Origin: Colwellia sp.
GTDB lineage: Bacteria; Pseudomonadota; Gammaproteobacteria; Enterobacterales; Alteromonadaceae
Reading direction: 5' to 3'
DNA length: 64,000 bases
NCBI GenBank assembly: GCA_016765685.1
Contig: JAESPR010000128.1
Span: forward strand, 1-64,000
Shown: piece by piece, positions 46,133 to 55,838 of the stretch
How the letters are laid out: every line of letters starts with the position of its first letter
How positions within the stretch are numbered: the stretch's first letter is position 1
Program-made: the position numbers and the translations under genes
Notes under the pieces: model-generated
The model's input: only the letters and a program-made list of their open reading frames with translations
What the model was told of the DNA's origin: nothing
The model's database searches: none

Positions 46133-48085
46133 TTATGCATAATAGTCAACCACCGTTGTTGAAGAATTGAGCAATCTAGCAGACAAGTTATGCTCAATAA
46201 CATCGCTGGCATCGGTAGTATTTGCCATTGAATTATGTTCACTCTCATCAGCGTTTTCTTTATTATTAGTTTCATTGTCTGATTGTTGCTCAACACTAGC
46301 CTCCCCGACATCAACGCCTTGTTCAGCCAAGAGTTCTTTTAATTTATGCATGTTTTGCTCAAAAGCCTCTTTCGCATGCTGATTTTGAACGACAAAATTA
46401 ACCGTCGCCTGCTCTCCTTGTAAGTTAACCCGCACTTGCATGTTACCTAACTCTGGAGGATCAAGTGTAATATCAAACTGTTGCAGCTTTTGCGAAATCA
46501 TTAACATAACCTTGTTTTTGACCGCATCAGCAAAATCTCTTCTAAAAATAGCAATAGTTTCTTGATGTAGTTGAGTGTTAGTTTTTTGACTTTGCGAAAC
46601 TTCAGCGCTTCCTGTTAAGTTAAATATCTCAGCCGCTTGTAACTCTCCTCTATCTTGAATAAGCTGTGTCGCTCTGCTGGTTACCTCAACAAAGTTGCTA
46701 TTGATAGAGAAATCAGCATTGGTTTTAGCTGGTACTTTTTTACTAACATCTTTGAGCTCATCTGTATTTAACGTTTTGCTCTGTTCGAGCAAATGTTCCA
46801 GTGCTTTGTTTGTTAATTGCGTTTCAGATGCCACTGAATCGTTTTGTTTCACCACGGTAGCTGAAGTTAGGCCTAAGTTATCCAATGCAGAAGATTTATT
46901 ACTGTTAGCATTTTTAGTCGTGAGTAGCGCCGAAGTGAAGCCAACCTCAGGTTTTGTTTGACTCTTTTGTGCTTGCATTAATTGTGCTATGTTTTCAGTC
47001 GTTTTTGCCGAGACTTCAAGCGAGTTTTGTGCTCCCGCGGCCGTTTGATTACTTGTGGTTAACGTTGTCGGTAACGCTACTTTTGCCGACTCCGCATTTT
47101 TACTTGTCGGTACTAAGTTTTGTACTAACCACGCTTTTTCTTTTAACGCTGCTCCGTCAGCATTAAGTTTTTCTGCAGAATTACCCACTAACTCATTGTT
47201 AATTGATTGTTTAACGACTATTTTTTGCGTATTTAACAGTTCGTTTTTTTCACCAACACCTTCGTCTGCCTTGATATTAGTAGCAGTTAACTGTCGCGCC
47301 AAGGTATCTTTGTCTGTTAATGATAAATCACCACTAGCTGTTTTGTCGGTAAGAGTATTACTGCTTTTTATTTCATTTTTTTGGCCTAAACTATCCTCAA
47401 TTAAATTAAGCGTAGTAACTTGCTCTGCACCCGTACTTATTTTATTACGTAGATCTGCAGCTAACAAAGTTTTTTGCGTTAATTCTAGTGCTCTCGACTC
47501 TTCTAATGCTCCTGTTAAATTCGAGTCTGTTACTTTAGCGACGGTTAATAAATCTGCAGCCAAATCAGTTGATTTTAATAATAACAGTGCTTCATTGTTT
47601 ACTTTTTTCTTGGCCGATATATCACCAAGTTTAATATCTTCATTCACACTTTCTTCAATTAACGTTTTATCTGCTTTAAATAAAAAAGACATCAATAGTT
47701 CTGAGTCATCAACCGCTAAGTTTTCTTCATCAGGCTTTTCTTGGTTTAGCTCTGTTGTTACTTTTTTGCCGGAAGCGGCAACTTCTTGCGTATTACTTGT
47801 TGATTCAGTATTATCATCTGCCAACGCTGTTTCATCATAATTTCTTGATGAATTACCATCAGTTTTTAAGCTGTTTTTTTCAGGTGACACTGTTACAGCT
47901 TTAGGCTCAACACTTTGCTCCGCAGCTGTATTGTCACTATTACTAACATCCTTGTTTTTAGCTAACTGCAAGTCTATTTGGCGTGAAAAACCATCCGTTG
48001 ATGTGGACGAATTTAAAGCACTTGAATCCGCTTTAGTATCGACATTTTTGGCTACATTAATAGGTAAAACATTGAGTTGAGGCAT
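46133..48085 (-). CDS. fliK: Flagellar hook-length control protein FliK
   Basis: A 650-residue exported ruler. The long central region (about 30-510) is low-complexity, rich in Ser, Thr, Asn, Lys and Leu. The C-terminal domain (about 515-605) contains LDPPELGNMQVRVNLQGEQA and VNFVVQNQHAKEAF, which signals FlhB to switch substrate. At 650 residues it is long for FliK (often 400-500), which in other species correlates with ruler span; any effect on hook length here is inference. Confidence 0.9.
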   Translation of the reverse strand: MPQLNVLPINVAKNVDTKADSSALNSSTSTDGFSRQIDLQLAKNKDVSNSDNTAAEQSVEPKAVTVSPEKNSLKTDGNSSRNYDETALADDNTESTSNTQEVAASGKKVTTELNQEKPDEENLAVDDSELLMSFLFKADKTLIEESVNEDIKLGDISAKKKVNNEALLLLKSTDLAADLLTVAKVTDSNLTGALEESRALELTQKTLLAADLRNKISTGAEQVTTLNLIEDSLGQKNEIKSSNTLTDKTASGDLSLTDKDTLARQLTATNIKADEGVGEKNELLNTQKIVVKQSINNELVGNSAEKLNADGAALKEKAWLVQNLVPTSKNAESAKVALPTTLTTSNQTAAGAQNSLEVSAKTTENIAQLMQAQKSQTKPEVGFTSALLTTKNANSNKSSALDNLGLTSATVVKQNDSVASETQLTNKALEHLLEQSKTLNTDELKDVSKKVPAKTNADFSINSNFVEVTSRATQLIQDRGELQAAEIFNLTGSAEVSQSQKTNTQLHQETIAIFRRDFADAVKNKVMLMISQKLQQFDITLDPPELGNMQVRVNLQGEQATVNFVVQNQHAKEAFEQNMHKLKELLAEQGVDVGEASVEQQSDNETNNKENADESEHNSMANTTDASDVIEHNLSARLLNSSTTVVDYYA

Positions 48086-48120
48086 AATAATATCTATCGC
48101 TAAAATTTATAAGAAATTTA

Positions 48121-48151
48121 CCTAATATGCATACATACTTTACATATTAGG
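48121..48151. repeat. Inverted repeat between fliJ and fliK
   Basis: Arms CCTAATATG and CATATTAGG (9 bp) flank a 13-base loop in the 162-base gap. It directly abuts a second palindrome at 48151-48170. There is no T-run, so it is not a classical terminator. Confidence 0.7.
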
Positions 48152-48170
48152 TAGGTGAACATTCACCTAC
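48151..48170. promoter_or_regulatory. 20-base near-perfect palindrome upstream of fliK
   Basis: GTAGGTGAA and TTCACCTAC are exact complements with only two bases between. Such symmetry with no room for a stable RNA loop suits a protein-binding site better than a terminator. It lies between a sigma54-like element and the fliK start. Confidence 0.45.
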
Positions 48171-48182
48171 TGAGTAGAATCA

Positions 48183-48198
48183 AGCAATAAACATTCCA
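48183..48198 (-). promoter_or_regulatory. fliK: Possible sigma54 promoter of fliK
   Basis: Minus strand reads TGGAATGTTTATTGCT. GG and GC are 10 bases apart and TTGCT is canonical, but the -24 half (TGGAAT) is weak. It sits 98 bases before the fliK start. Confidence 0.4.
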
Positions 48199-48247
48199 CT
48201 TACAGTTTTTTTAAAGTCTATTAAGGAATTTGTTGTAAATTAAACGC

Positions 48248-48703
48248 CTAAAGGCTCAGTTTTCGACGTAAAAATTGCTGTGTGGCAATTTCATCAAACA
48301 TGTTTTGTTCTTTCTTATTGGCTATTTTCGTTAAAACAAGCTGTCGTTTCTCTGTTAACATTTCTACCGCTTGTACTTTTTGCCTTTGCTTTAGCCATAA
48401 TCCTTTGCTTTGAGCAACGAGTGCCTTAGCCTGCTGCATAGCAATTTTCACTTGCTCAGCAGCATAATCAAGTTTACTGATAAAAGCATGGTAATGATTA
48501 TAAGTCGCACTATCTAACCCTAATACTGAGCGCTGGCTTAATCGCGACATATACTCTAATCGGTAATCAGCAACACTTTGTAAACGAATTAAATTTTGTT
48601 GATAATCATTTTCCGCTGTACGTAAAGTATTCGCCGCTTCTTTCTCTTTACCTTGCTCAAACTTTAATAGCGTTTCTAGTTGTTTATTCGTCTTAGTTAC
48701 CAT
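48248..48703 (-). CDS. fliJ: Flagellar export chaperone FliJ
   Basis: A 151-residue, almost wholly coiled-coil protein that fits into the FliI hexamer and activates the export gate. Charged heptads and the LRLESVADYRLEYM-like QSVADYRLEYM block fit the family. The start is ATG 48703 with AAGGGG upstream; the annotated-length alternative only adds a TTG codon. It follows fliI by 33 bases. Confidence 0.9.
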   Translation of the reverse strand: MVTKTNKQLETLLKFEQGKEKEAANTLRTAENDYQQNLIRLQSVADYRLEYMSRLSQRSVLGLDSATYNHYHAFISKLDYAAEQVKIAMQQAKALVAQSKGLWLKQRQKVQAVEMLTEKRQLVLTKIANKKEQNMFDEIATQQFLRRKLSL

Positions 48704-48736
48704 CAAAATTCCCCTTAGTTCTTAGCAAGTTTTCTC

Positions 48737-50110
48737 TTACGTTGACATATTTTGGTTGCTATTGGTTTGGCTATTGGCTGTTGCAGCAGCAATGATTTCT
48801 TGCAGTTGTGTAATACTCTGCTCATAAGGAATAATTTCTTGAATTTCTTGTTGTAAAAAGAAATTAATTACTGGTAGTACATTAATGGCTTGATCAATGC
48901 GCGGATCATTGCCCTTGGTATAGGCACCAATAGCAATAAGGTCTTTATTTTGTTGGTAAAGCGCATAAATTTGTTTCAGTTGGCGAGCAAGTTGTTGATG
49001 CTCATTGCTGGCCACCATTGGCATTACCCGCGAAATAGAACCTTCAATATCAACAGCGGGGTAGTGCCCCGCATCAGCTAGCTCGCGTGACAAGACAATA
49101 TGTCCATCTAAAATAGCACGCGCCGCATCGGCAATAGGGTCTTGAAGATCATCCCCTTCGGTTAATACCGTATAAAAAGCGGTAATTGATCCCTGCCCTT
49201 CGCCGCCGTTACCGGCGCGTTCAACAAGTTGTGGTAACTTAGAAAAAACTGACGGTGGGTAACCTTTGGTTGCTGGCGGCTCACCCACAGCCAAAGCAAT
49301 TTCCCGCTGTGCTTGTGCGTATCTTGTTAATGAGTCAAGCAGCAGTAGAACATTCAAGCCTTTATCTCGAAAATACTCACTAATTTGCACTGCACTTTCA
49401 CAGCCTTTGAGTCGCATTAATGGTGAGTTATCTGCTGGAGCAGCCACAACAACTGAACGAGCTCGACCTTCTTCACCTAAAATTTCTTCAATAAACTCTT
49501 TTACTTCTCGGCCACGTTCGCCAACCAAACCCACCACGATAACATCGGCTGTGGTGCCACGTGTCATCATGCCCATTAAGACACTTTTACCAACCCCAGA
49601 GCCGGCAAACAAGCCCATACGTTGGCCTTTACCCACCGTAATAAAACTATTAATTGAGCGCACACCAACATCTAACGGTTCGGTAATAGCGCGACGTGTT
49701 AACGGGTTGATGGGTTTGTTGTCTATTTGATAGTCTTCATCGGTGCTAATGGGGCCTTTACCATCTAACGGCTTACCTATGCCATTAATTACTCGACCCA
49801 GTAAATTCATCGATAAAGGTAACTGCAACTTAGTTGAAACCGGTAGAACTCGCGCTCCTGGGAGTACCCCGCGCAAACTTTCTTCTGGCATTAAATAAGT
49901 GATTTCTTGAGCAAAACCAACCACTTCCGCCAACAAATCACCTTGAGTAGTTTCCACTAAACACTGACTGCCAATATGTGCCTTAACACCTACCGCCTCT
50001 AATGTTAAACCAACAACACGCACCAAACGGCCAGCAACAGGCTCTTTAAAGGGGTGAATAAAGTTTTCACAGTTTTTCAATCGTTCGCTGATGCGTAAGC
50101 TATCTACCAT
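48737..50110 (-). CDS. fliI: Flagellar export ATPase FliI
   Basis: A 457-residue F1-beta-like ATPase that drives unfolding and export of flagellar proteins. Walker A is [13 protein letters not shown] near 165-177 and Walker [21 protein letters not shown]. The start is set at ATG 50110 ([13 protein letters not shown]), matching usual length; an open 16-codon extension is unlike the family. It follows fliH with a 57-base gap. Confidence 0.94.
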   Translation of the reverse strand: MVDSLRISERLKNCENFIHPFKEPVAGRLVRVVGLTLEAVGVKAHIGSQCLVETTQGDLLAEVVGFAQEITYLMPEESLRGVLPGARVLPVSTKLQLPLSMNLLGRVINGIGKPLDGKGPISTDEDYQIDNKPINPLTRRAITEPLDVGVRSINSFITVGKGQRMGLFAGSGVGKSVLMGMMTRGTTADVIVVGLVGERGREVKEFIEEILGEEGRARSVVVAAPADNSPLMRLKGCESAVQISEYFRDKGLNVLLLLDSLTRYAQAQREIALAVGEPPATKGYPPSVFSKLPQLVERAGNGGEGQGSITAFYTVLTEGDDLQDPIADAARAILDGHIVLSRELADAGHYPAVDIEGSISRVMPMVASNEHQQLARQLKQIYALYQQNKDLIAIGAYTKGNDPRIDQAINVLPVINFFLQQEIQEIIPYEQSITQLQEIIAAATANSQTNSNQNMST

Positions 50111-50167
50111 TGTTATGTATACCTTTCTCTCTGCCCTAGAAATTGTCGAGGCAAGCATCGACCTACA

Positions 50168-50953
50168 TTATTGGTGTAAAGCATCCAGCAAGAAGGATTC
50201 CAATACTTGTTTAAGGCGAGACTTCATCTGTAAATCAATATTGGAAGTACTGTTTTCTATTTGGCAACTGCCTGGGCTTAATTGCGGAGCAGGTAACAGC
50301 TTCCAACCGCTTTCTTTGATATGTTGCTCACCAAATTGCTGCTCAACGTGTTTAATATCATCCGGATGCAGATAAATTTGAGTGTTTGTTTCATTACTGG
50401 GCAAGGACTTTATACCCGCATTAATAGCTGCCATTAAAATGTCAGGGTTAGTTTGAGCTTCTTGTAAAACCACCGCTTCTGTGAGCTGTACCACTAAATT
50501 AAGTAACTGCTCTTCAATATTTTTTTCAACACTTGCTAAAGGGTTAGTCAGTTGCTCAATTAAATTTTGCCAGTTTTCGCTTAGTGCAGCAATCGTTGCT
50601 TCACCCTGAGCTAAACCTTGTTCCGTACCGGCTTCGATGCCTTGCACAGTGCCTTCTTCAATACCTTGCTTTTTACCTTCTTCGTAACCTTTAGCAAAAC
50701 CTTGCTCTTTACCTTGATTAAAACCTTCGTCAAAAGCTGCTTGTCTAATCGCTTCAATTTCTTCAGCGGTAAGAGGTGCTGGTTCGGTAATTTCTTCTTC
50801 TGGTGGCTCGTATCGCCAAGTACTTTTTTTTCCTAAAGCATTGGTATGTTTTTCTTGCTCAGCAGTAGGCTTTGCTCGAACATTAGGTAAAGACCAAACA
50901 TCTAGTTCTTCTTGTTTTTCTGCTTTAATAATGTTCATTGATGTTTTGTTCAT
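50168..50953 (-). CDS. fliH: Flagellar export regulator FliH
   Basis: A 261-residue inhibitor and anchor of FliI. An N-terminal segment with conserved Trp (DVWSLPN) docks to FliN. A run of GxxxG-type helix repeats (GKEQGFAKGYEEGKKQG and on, about 76-115) is typical of FliH/YscL. The C-terminal domain binds FliI. The start at ATG 50953 has AAGG about 8 bases upstream. It follows fliG after a 36-base gap. Confidence 0.92.
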   Translation of the reverse strand: MNKTSMNIIKAEKQEELDVWSLPNVRAKPTAEQEKHTNALGKKSTWRYEPPEEEITEPAPLTAEEIEAIRQAAFDEGFNQGKEQGFAKGYEEGKKQGIEEGTVQGIEAGTEQGLAQGEATIAALSENWQNLIEQLTNPLASVEKNIEEQLLNLVVQLTEAVVLQEAQTNPDILMAAINAGIKSLPSNETNTQIYLHPDDIKHVEQQFGEQHIKESGWKLLPAPQLSPGSCQIENSTSNIDLQMKSRLKQVLESFLLDALHQ

Positions 50954-50988
50954 TTATTTACCTTGCTTCACTTGTTACTTGTTACTTG
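50951..50988. repeat. Short intergenic repeat between fliH and fliG
   Basis: Contains CACTTGTTACTTGTTACTTG, a tandem of the ACTTGTT unit that recurs in other flagellar gaps of this window. Confidence 0.45.
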
Positions 50989-50989
50989 T

Positions 50990-52045
50990 TTATAAGAATT
51001 CATCTCCGCCACCACCACCAAGCATAATTTCACCGGAATCAGATAATCGACGGGCAACCGCAAGAATTTCTTTTTGTGCTGCTTCTACTTCACTAACACG
51101 TACTGGCCCCATGGCCTCAAGATCATCCGCCAACATTTCTGAGGCACGTTTTGACATGTTGCTAAGGAATTTCTCTTTCAACGCTTCATCTGCACCTTTA
51201 ATTGCTTTCATTAGCGCATCTTGCTCGACATCTCGCAGAATAGCTTGCATACCACGATCATCTACGTCGGCTAAGTTTTCAAAGACAAACATTAAGTCTT
51301 GAATTTGTTGACTCATTTCTTCATCACTTTCACGCAGAGAGTCCATCAACATGCCTTCAATATTGGTATCTAGATAGTTCATGATATCGGCAGCCGCTTT
51401 CAAACCACCCATTTTAGCAGCTTGTGCACCTGCTTGTCCGGCAAATTGTTTCTCCATAATTTCGTTTAATTCTTGTAATGCTGCCGGTTGCACTTCTTCT
51501 AAGTTAGCAATACGCATCATTAAATCTAGACGAACTTTTTCGGTGAACTGAGTCATTATTTCAGCCGATTGCTCTGGCTCTAAATACGAAAGTACAATAG
51601 TTTGAATTTGTGGATGCTCATTGCGAATAATATTCGCTACTTGTTTTGAGTCCATCCATTTCAAGGAGTCTAAGCCTTTTGATGCGCCACCCATGACAAT
51701 TTGATCGATTAAATTGCCCGCTTTATCTTCGCCTAAGGCTGCAGTCAGTGCTTTACGAACAAAGTCTTCACTTTGGAAGCCAATGGTGGAAAAATTTTGA
51801 ATCTCATGAATGAACTGCTTATGAACCGCAGTGATCTTTTCTTGAGTAAAATCTTCCATAGCCGCCATCACCGTACCCACTTGCTGTACTTGTTTGGGCT
51901 CAAGGTGTTTTAATATTTGCGCGGCATCTTCTTCAGATAAACTTAATAATAAAATGGCTGCTTTTTCAGCACCTTCTAGCTTATTTACATCAAATCCGGC
52001 TGGTGCTGCAGCAAGTTCTCCGCCTACCTCTGTTTCATCACTCAT
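50990..52045 (-). CDS. fliG: Flagellar motor switch protein FliG
   Basis: A 351-residue rotor protein that contacts MotA-type stators. N, middle (EHPQ motif in NEHPQIQTIVLSYL, about 139) and C-terminal torque domains are visible. The charged torque helix includes KSD-like residues in DLMFVFENLADVDDRGMQAI. The C-terminus has a Gly run (GGGGGDEF). It overlaps the fliF stop by 8 bases. Confidence 0.95.
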   Translation of the reverse strand: MSDETEVGGELAAAPAGFDVNKLEGAEKAAILLLSLSEEDAAQILKHLEPKQVQQVGTVMAAMEDFTQEKITAVHKQFIHEIQNFSTIGFQSEDFVRKALTAALGEDKAGNLIDQIVMGGASKGLDSLKWMDSKQVANIIRNEHPQIQTIVLSYLEPEQSAEIMTQFTEKVRLDLMMRIANLEEVQPAALQELNEIMEKQFAGQAGAQAAKMGGLKAAADIMNYLDTNIEGMLMDSLRESDEEMSQQIQDLMFVFENLADVDDRGMQAILRDVEQDALMKAIKGADEALKEKFLSNMSKRASEMLADDLEAMGPVRVSEVEAAQKEILAVARRLSDSGEIMLGGGGGDEFL

Positions 52046-53777
52046 CTTCGTTCAACCAACTTTTCACTACTTGCGACGATAATTCTGGCTCATTGGCTAC
52101 TAAAGCTCGAACCGCTTTTAATACATCTTCATCTCGATGAAGATCGGGTAATTGTAAACTGCCATCGGCGGCAAAACCAACATTGCCAGCATCAAATTCT
52201 GAAGTCAACATGTCCATGGTTTCATCGCCAAGGTCAATATGACTGTCTAGTGACTTATCACCATAGTCATCTGGGGTTTGATCAGGGTATATTAAACGTT
52301 TAAGCATGGGACGAACCACTGCCACGATTAAGACAATGATAACCAAAGCACCTACAACCAATTTTAACACTTTCATAAACCATGGTTGTTCCCATATTTG
52401 TGGTTCTACTATGGGGCCAAGATCAATACGGTTAAAGGGAATAGTAACCACTTCTAAAACATCACCCCGCTGTAAATCAAAACCGATACTGCCTTGTAGA
52501 AGTCGTCTAATTGAAGCCATTTCAGTAACACTTCTAGGCTCTTTAACTGTGGTTGCAGTTTGTGTTGCTGCATCAGCTGGAGCAGGTGCAGGAGCATCAA
52601 CATAATCAAGCGCTACAGAAACGCTGACGCGACGAATTACACCTGCTTGCTGCTTAGTATGACTTATCGACTCATCAAGCTCATAGTTTTTGGTCATTTC
52701 ACTATGTTTTCTGCTAGGTATAGCTTTTCTCTTTTGGCCAACCGCGTCTTCAGGAATGGTTGATTCAAGCGGCGGTTGATTGCTTAATGCACCCGGAATG
52801 CCGCCTAATGCTCCACCAATACTACTGTCTTCAACTCTCATTTCACTACGCAGTGCTGGTAAATCGGAATTATAACGACGCGCCGTTTCTTCTACACGAG
52901 TAAAGTCCATCGTTACATCAACTTGTGCGGTATAATTGCCCAAACCGATTACAGGAATAAGGATGCTATCTATTTTGTCCATATATTCTTTTTCACGTTT
53001 TTGCTCAAGATCAAATTCATTGCGTGAACGTGAAGAAATGGAATTTTGGCTGCCTGAATTTAATAAACGGCCATTTTGATCGGTTAAAGTAACGCGGTTT
53101 GGACTTAATCCTTGCACAGCAGAGGCAACAATATCAACCACAGCGTCAACTTCTTCTGCTGACAATAGTCGTCCCCTTTGCATCGTTAGTACAACGGTAG
53201 CAGAGGGGTTTTTCTCACGGCGGGCAAAAATATTTTCTCTAGGAATAGCCAATAAAACCTGAGCACGAGCAATGCTTGTTAATTGCTCGATAGTTTTTGC
53301 TAAACGTTTTTCTCGGCCATACTTTAAACGTTCGCGCTCTAGACGTTGGCTAACACCAAAGCCCATATCTTTCATGATTATATCTTCACCTTCCGAGGGT
53401 TCGTTGGTTAAACCTTCACGGGCTAAGAGTAGTTTCACTTGCTGGTATTCATCAGCGGGTACTGAAAGGGTATTGTTTTCTTGACGATATTTTACTTGGT
53501 TCGCATCAAGATGATCCATGGTTTTGATTAATTGCTGGGTTGGTAATTTAGCTAAAACGCGATAATCAGGTTCATTAGCAAGAATTATAACAAATACCGC
53601 AATGGCTAAACAAATAGATAAAGCCACCACTAAGGTAATTTGGCGCAGCACATCGGCATTTCCTAAAGTAGCAGAAAATCCTGATTTTTTTTCTTCTATA
53701 GCACTATCATCACCAGAATCATTGGCAATCATTGCGCTACCTCCATCAGTTGCTACCATTGAATTTGTATCAGCCAC
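52038..53777 (-). CDS. fliF: Flagellar MS-ring protein FliF
   Basis: A 579-residue ring protein. The first membrane helix is near 47-68 and the second near 464-485. Between them are ring-building motifs with the YscJ-like DYRVLAKLP start and the Gly/Pro-rich loop. The C-terminal tail (about 540-579) binds FliG. The translationally coupled overlap with fliG fits their fixed stoichiometry. A repeat element sits between it and fliE upstream. Confidence 0.95.
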   Translation of the reverse strand: MADTNSMVATDGGSAMIANDSGDDSAIEEKKSGFSATLGNADVLRQITLVVALSICLAIAVFVIILANEPDYRVLAKLPTQQLIKTMDHLDANQVKYRQENNTLSVPADEYQQVKLLLAREGLTNEPSEGEDIIMKDMGFGVSQRLERERLKYGREKRLAKTIEQLTSIARAQVLLAIPRENIFARREKNPSATVVLTMQRGRLLSAEEVDAVVDIVASAVQGLSPNRVTLTDQNGRLLNSGSQNSISSRSRNEFDLEQKREKEYMDKIDSILIPVIGLGNYTAQVDVTMDFTRVEETARRYNSDLPALRSEMRVEDSSIGGALGGIPGALSNQPPLESTIPEDAVGQKRKAIPSRKHSEMTKNYELDESISHTKQQAGVIRRVSVSVALDYVDAPAPAPADAATQTATTVKEPRSVTEMASIRRLLQGSIGFDLQRGDVLEVVTIPFNRIDLGPIVEPQIWEQPWFMKVLKLVVGALVIIVLIVAVVRPMLKRLIYPDQTPDDYGDKSLDSHIDLGDETMDMLTSEFDAGNVGFAADGSLQLPDLHRDEDVLKAVRALVANEPELSSQVVKSWLNEDE

Positions 53778-53819
53778 TTAACTTCTCCGTACTACTTTAT
53801 TATTACTTTTCATATTATT

Positions 53820-53932
53820 TATTGCTCATTTAAGAGAGAATAAACCATCAAGAGCAAGGCGCTTGAATGAGGAATAGCTGGCCTATTACGATTGAAAGCA
53901 ACGCAGACTATTGTTGGTTTAGGCCGCTTAAA
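53820..53932. repeat. Intergenic repeat copy between fliF and fliE
   Basis: The core at 53855-53903 matches 25147-25194 (upstream of mlaA): both begin CAAGGCGCTTGA and end TTGAAAGCAACG. Outside the core the two copies diverge, so this may be a truncated copy. Confidence 0.65.
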
Positions 53933-54295
53933 TTATACGGGCATGCTCATTATTTCTTTATATGCTTCAACAAATTTATTACGCACTTGCACGGTTGCAT
54001 CTAACGCGACGCCAGCTTTAGATGACGCAATCATCACTTCAGCCAAAGTAACGTTCCTGTCACCCATTTCAAAAGCGGTTTTTGTAGCGCCTGCTTCTTG
54101 TTGTAATTCTCTAACAGTTTGTAGCGCCTCGGTGAGTAAATTGCCAAAATTATCACTTGAGGGATTGATCTTGCCTATCGCACCAACACCAGACATACCC
54201 GGTATATCACCACCAATAGCAGGTAGTTGATTAGTACCTGCTTGTAATGACATATTCTGCATTTGTGCAAATAAAGAATTTGTTTTGATATCCAT
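53933..54295 (-). CDS. fliE: Flagellar basal-body junction protein FliE
   Basis: A 120-residue adaptor joining MS ring to rod. The C-terminal helices FGNLLTEALQTVRELQQEAG and GDRNVTLAEVMIASSKAGVALDATVQVRNK match the family. The start is ATG 54295 (MDIKTNSLF); an open 28-codon extension upstream overlaps the promoter region and is unlike FliE. A sigma54-type promoter lies 76 bases upstream. It heads the fliEFGHIJ operon. Confidence 0.93.
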   Translation of the reverse strand: MDIKTNSLFAQMQNMSLQAGTNQLPAIGGDIPGMSGVGAIGKINPSSDNFGNLLTEALQTVRELQQEAGATKTAFEMGDRNVTLAEVMIASSKAGVALDATVQVRNKFVEAYKEIMSMPV

Positions 54296-54370
54296 GGCAA
54301 TCTCACTTGTGTCAATTTTTTGCTGTTTTCTATTAGAAAAACAATAAACATTAGTTATACCTAGTGATAT

Positions 54371-54387
54371 TGCAAGCATGGTGCCAA
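54371..54387 (-). promoter_or_regulatory. fliE: Sigma54 promoter of the fliE operon
   Basis: Minus strand reads TTGGCACCATGCTTGCA. Both the TGGCAC (-24) and TTGCA (-12) boxes are near consensus, with GG and GC 10 bases apart. It is about 76 bases before the fliE start and probably activated by FlrC. Confidence 0.8.
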
Positions 54388-54396
54388 AAGAACAGC

Positions 54397-54495
54397 TTTA
54401 AATAGCAAGCGACAAGTTATAAGTAAGAGATAAGTAACAAGAAAGCCACATGCATAACTATGCTTGTGGCTTGTAACTTTAATCTTGAAGCTGTT
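54397..54495. repeat. Intergenic palindromic repeat between fliE and flrC
   Basis: Contains CAAGCGACAAGTTATAAGTA and ATAAGTAACAAG, then CTTGTAACTTTAATCTTG, complementary-leaning arms around the hairpin at 54443-54472. Confidence 0.55.
54443..54472 (-). terminator. Hairpin terminator after flrC
   Basis: An 8-bp stem (AAGCCACA / TGTGGCTT), continued by pairing of TGCATA with TATGCT, lies 25 bases past the flrC stop. On the minus strand it is followed by TTTCTTGTT, a modest U-tract. Confidence 0.6.
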
Positions 54496-54496
54496 A

Positions 54497-55837
54497 TTAC
54501 GCGGGTATTTGAATACCAGAGTCGCGCATTCGAGCAATTTTATAACGCAAGGTTCGAGGACTAATACCTAAACGTTCTGCAACCGCTTTTCGACTACCAT
54601 GACAAGCTTGTAAGGTATCTAGAATTATTTGATGTTCTTGTAATTTTAACTCATTGCCTAACTTATCATCAGCTGCTGTTACTGGTTCAGCTTCATTAAC
54701 ATTGGCAGTTTCAAAGTTTTCAATCATCAAGTCGCCGGCGTCAATAATTCGATCGGTGTGTAATATCAAGGCACGCTGAATAACATTATCGAGTTCACGA
54801 ACATTACCCGGCCAGCTATACGCATTTAATTTACTACGAGCCGAAGGGGTAAACTCAGCAACTTGTTCGCCATTTTTTTGACAATAGCTAGCGATTAAGT
54901 GCTTGGCTAAAGGTAAAATATCCTCGACTCGTTGAGCTAATGGTAACCAAGTTAACGGGAATACATTTAAGCGATAATACAAATCTTCCCTGAAGTCGCC
55001 ATTGCTGACGGCTTCTTTTAGGTTTCGATTACTGGTGGCAATGACTCGCACATCTAAATGAATAGTTTTTCTGCCCCCTAAGCGCTCTACTTCTCGCTCT
55101 TGCAGCACTCGTAAAATTTTAGCTTGTAAGCTTAAATCCATCTCAGTGATTTCATCAAGTAAAATAGTGCCTCCTTGCGCTTGCTCAAACTTGCCCGGAC
55201 AAGCTTGAATGGCACCAGTAAAAGCGCCTTTTTCATAACCAAACAAGGTTGCTTCAAGCATGTTTTCAGGAATTGCAGCACAATTAATGGCAACAAAAGG
55301 CTGTTTTGCCCGAGGTGAATTATGATGAACATATTGTGCTAAAACTTCTTTACCTGAGCCACTAGGACCAAGCACCATAACCGACGCTTCGGTTGTTGCC
55401 ACTTTACGAGCCAAACTAAGCAACTCAATGCTTTTTTTGTCAGCAACTATAGGGGTGTTTTTATTCACCACTGTCGGTGGAATATACTGACTGACCATGT
55501 TCAGCAATACTTCCGGGGCAAAGGGTTTGGCAATATAATTACAGGCGCCATCTTTCATTGCTCGCACGGCATCATCAATAGTGCCGTATGCGGTCATTAA
55601 TAATACCGGTAGCTTTGGCTGCTGGTTTTTAATGTTTTTTAATAATAATAACCCTGACATTCCACCCATTTGTACATCACTAACAACTAAGTCAATGGCG
55701 TGGTTTTTTAACAATAATAACGCTGCTTCTGCCGAGTCTGCTTCAACGCATTGATAATGCGCTAAACTAAGGGTGTCAATTAATGCCTCTCGTAAGCCGG
55801 CATCATCTTCTACGACAAGTATTTTATGATGACTCAT
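54497..55837 (-). CDS. flrC: Sigma54-dependent flagellar response regulator FlrC (FleR)
   Basis: A 446-residue NtrC-type activator of class III flagellar genes. The receiver has phospho-acceptor Asp54. The AAA+ domain has Walker A GPSGSGKE, the sigma54-contact loop [11 protein letters not shown] and LDEITEM. A Fis-type helix-turn-helix (SRKAVAERLGISPRTLRYKI) ends it. It is cognate to FlrB, one base downstream of its stop. The sigma54 sites at fliE and fliS are likely targets. Confidence 0.94.
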   Translation of the reverse strand: MSHHKILVVEDDAGLREALIDTLSLAHYQCVEADSAEAALLLLKNHAIDLVVSDVQMGGMSGLLLLKNIKNQQPKLPVLLMTAYGTIDDAVRAMKDGACNYIAKPFAPEVLLNMVSQYIPPTVVNKNTPIVADKKSIELLSLARKVATTEASVMVLGPSGSGKEVLAQYVHHNSPRAKQPFVAINCAAIPENMLEATLFGYEKGAFTGAIQACPGKFEQAQGGTILLDEITEMDLSLQAKILRVLQEREVERLGGRKTIHLDVRVIATSNRNLKEAVSNGDFREDLYYRLNVFPLTWLPLAQRVEDILPLAKHLIASYCQKNGEQVAEFTPSARSKLNAYSWPGNVRELDNVIQRALILHTDRIIDAGDLMIENFETANVNEAEPVTAADDKLGNELKLQEHQIILDTLQACHGSRKAVAERLGISPRTLRYKIARMRDSGIQIPA

Positions 55838-55838
55838 G

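Noticed and set aside
47055..47840. 261-codon plus-strand ORF antisense to fliK
   Set aside because: Low-complexity Ser/Leu/Val shadow of the biased FliK central region, with no domain or ribosome site.
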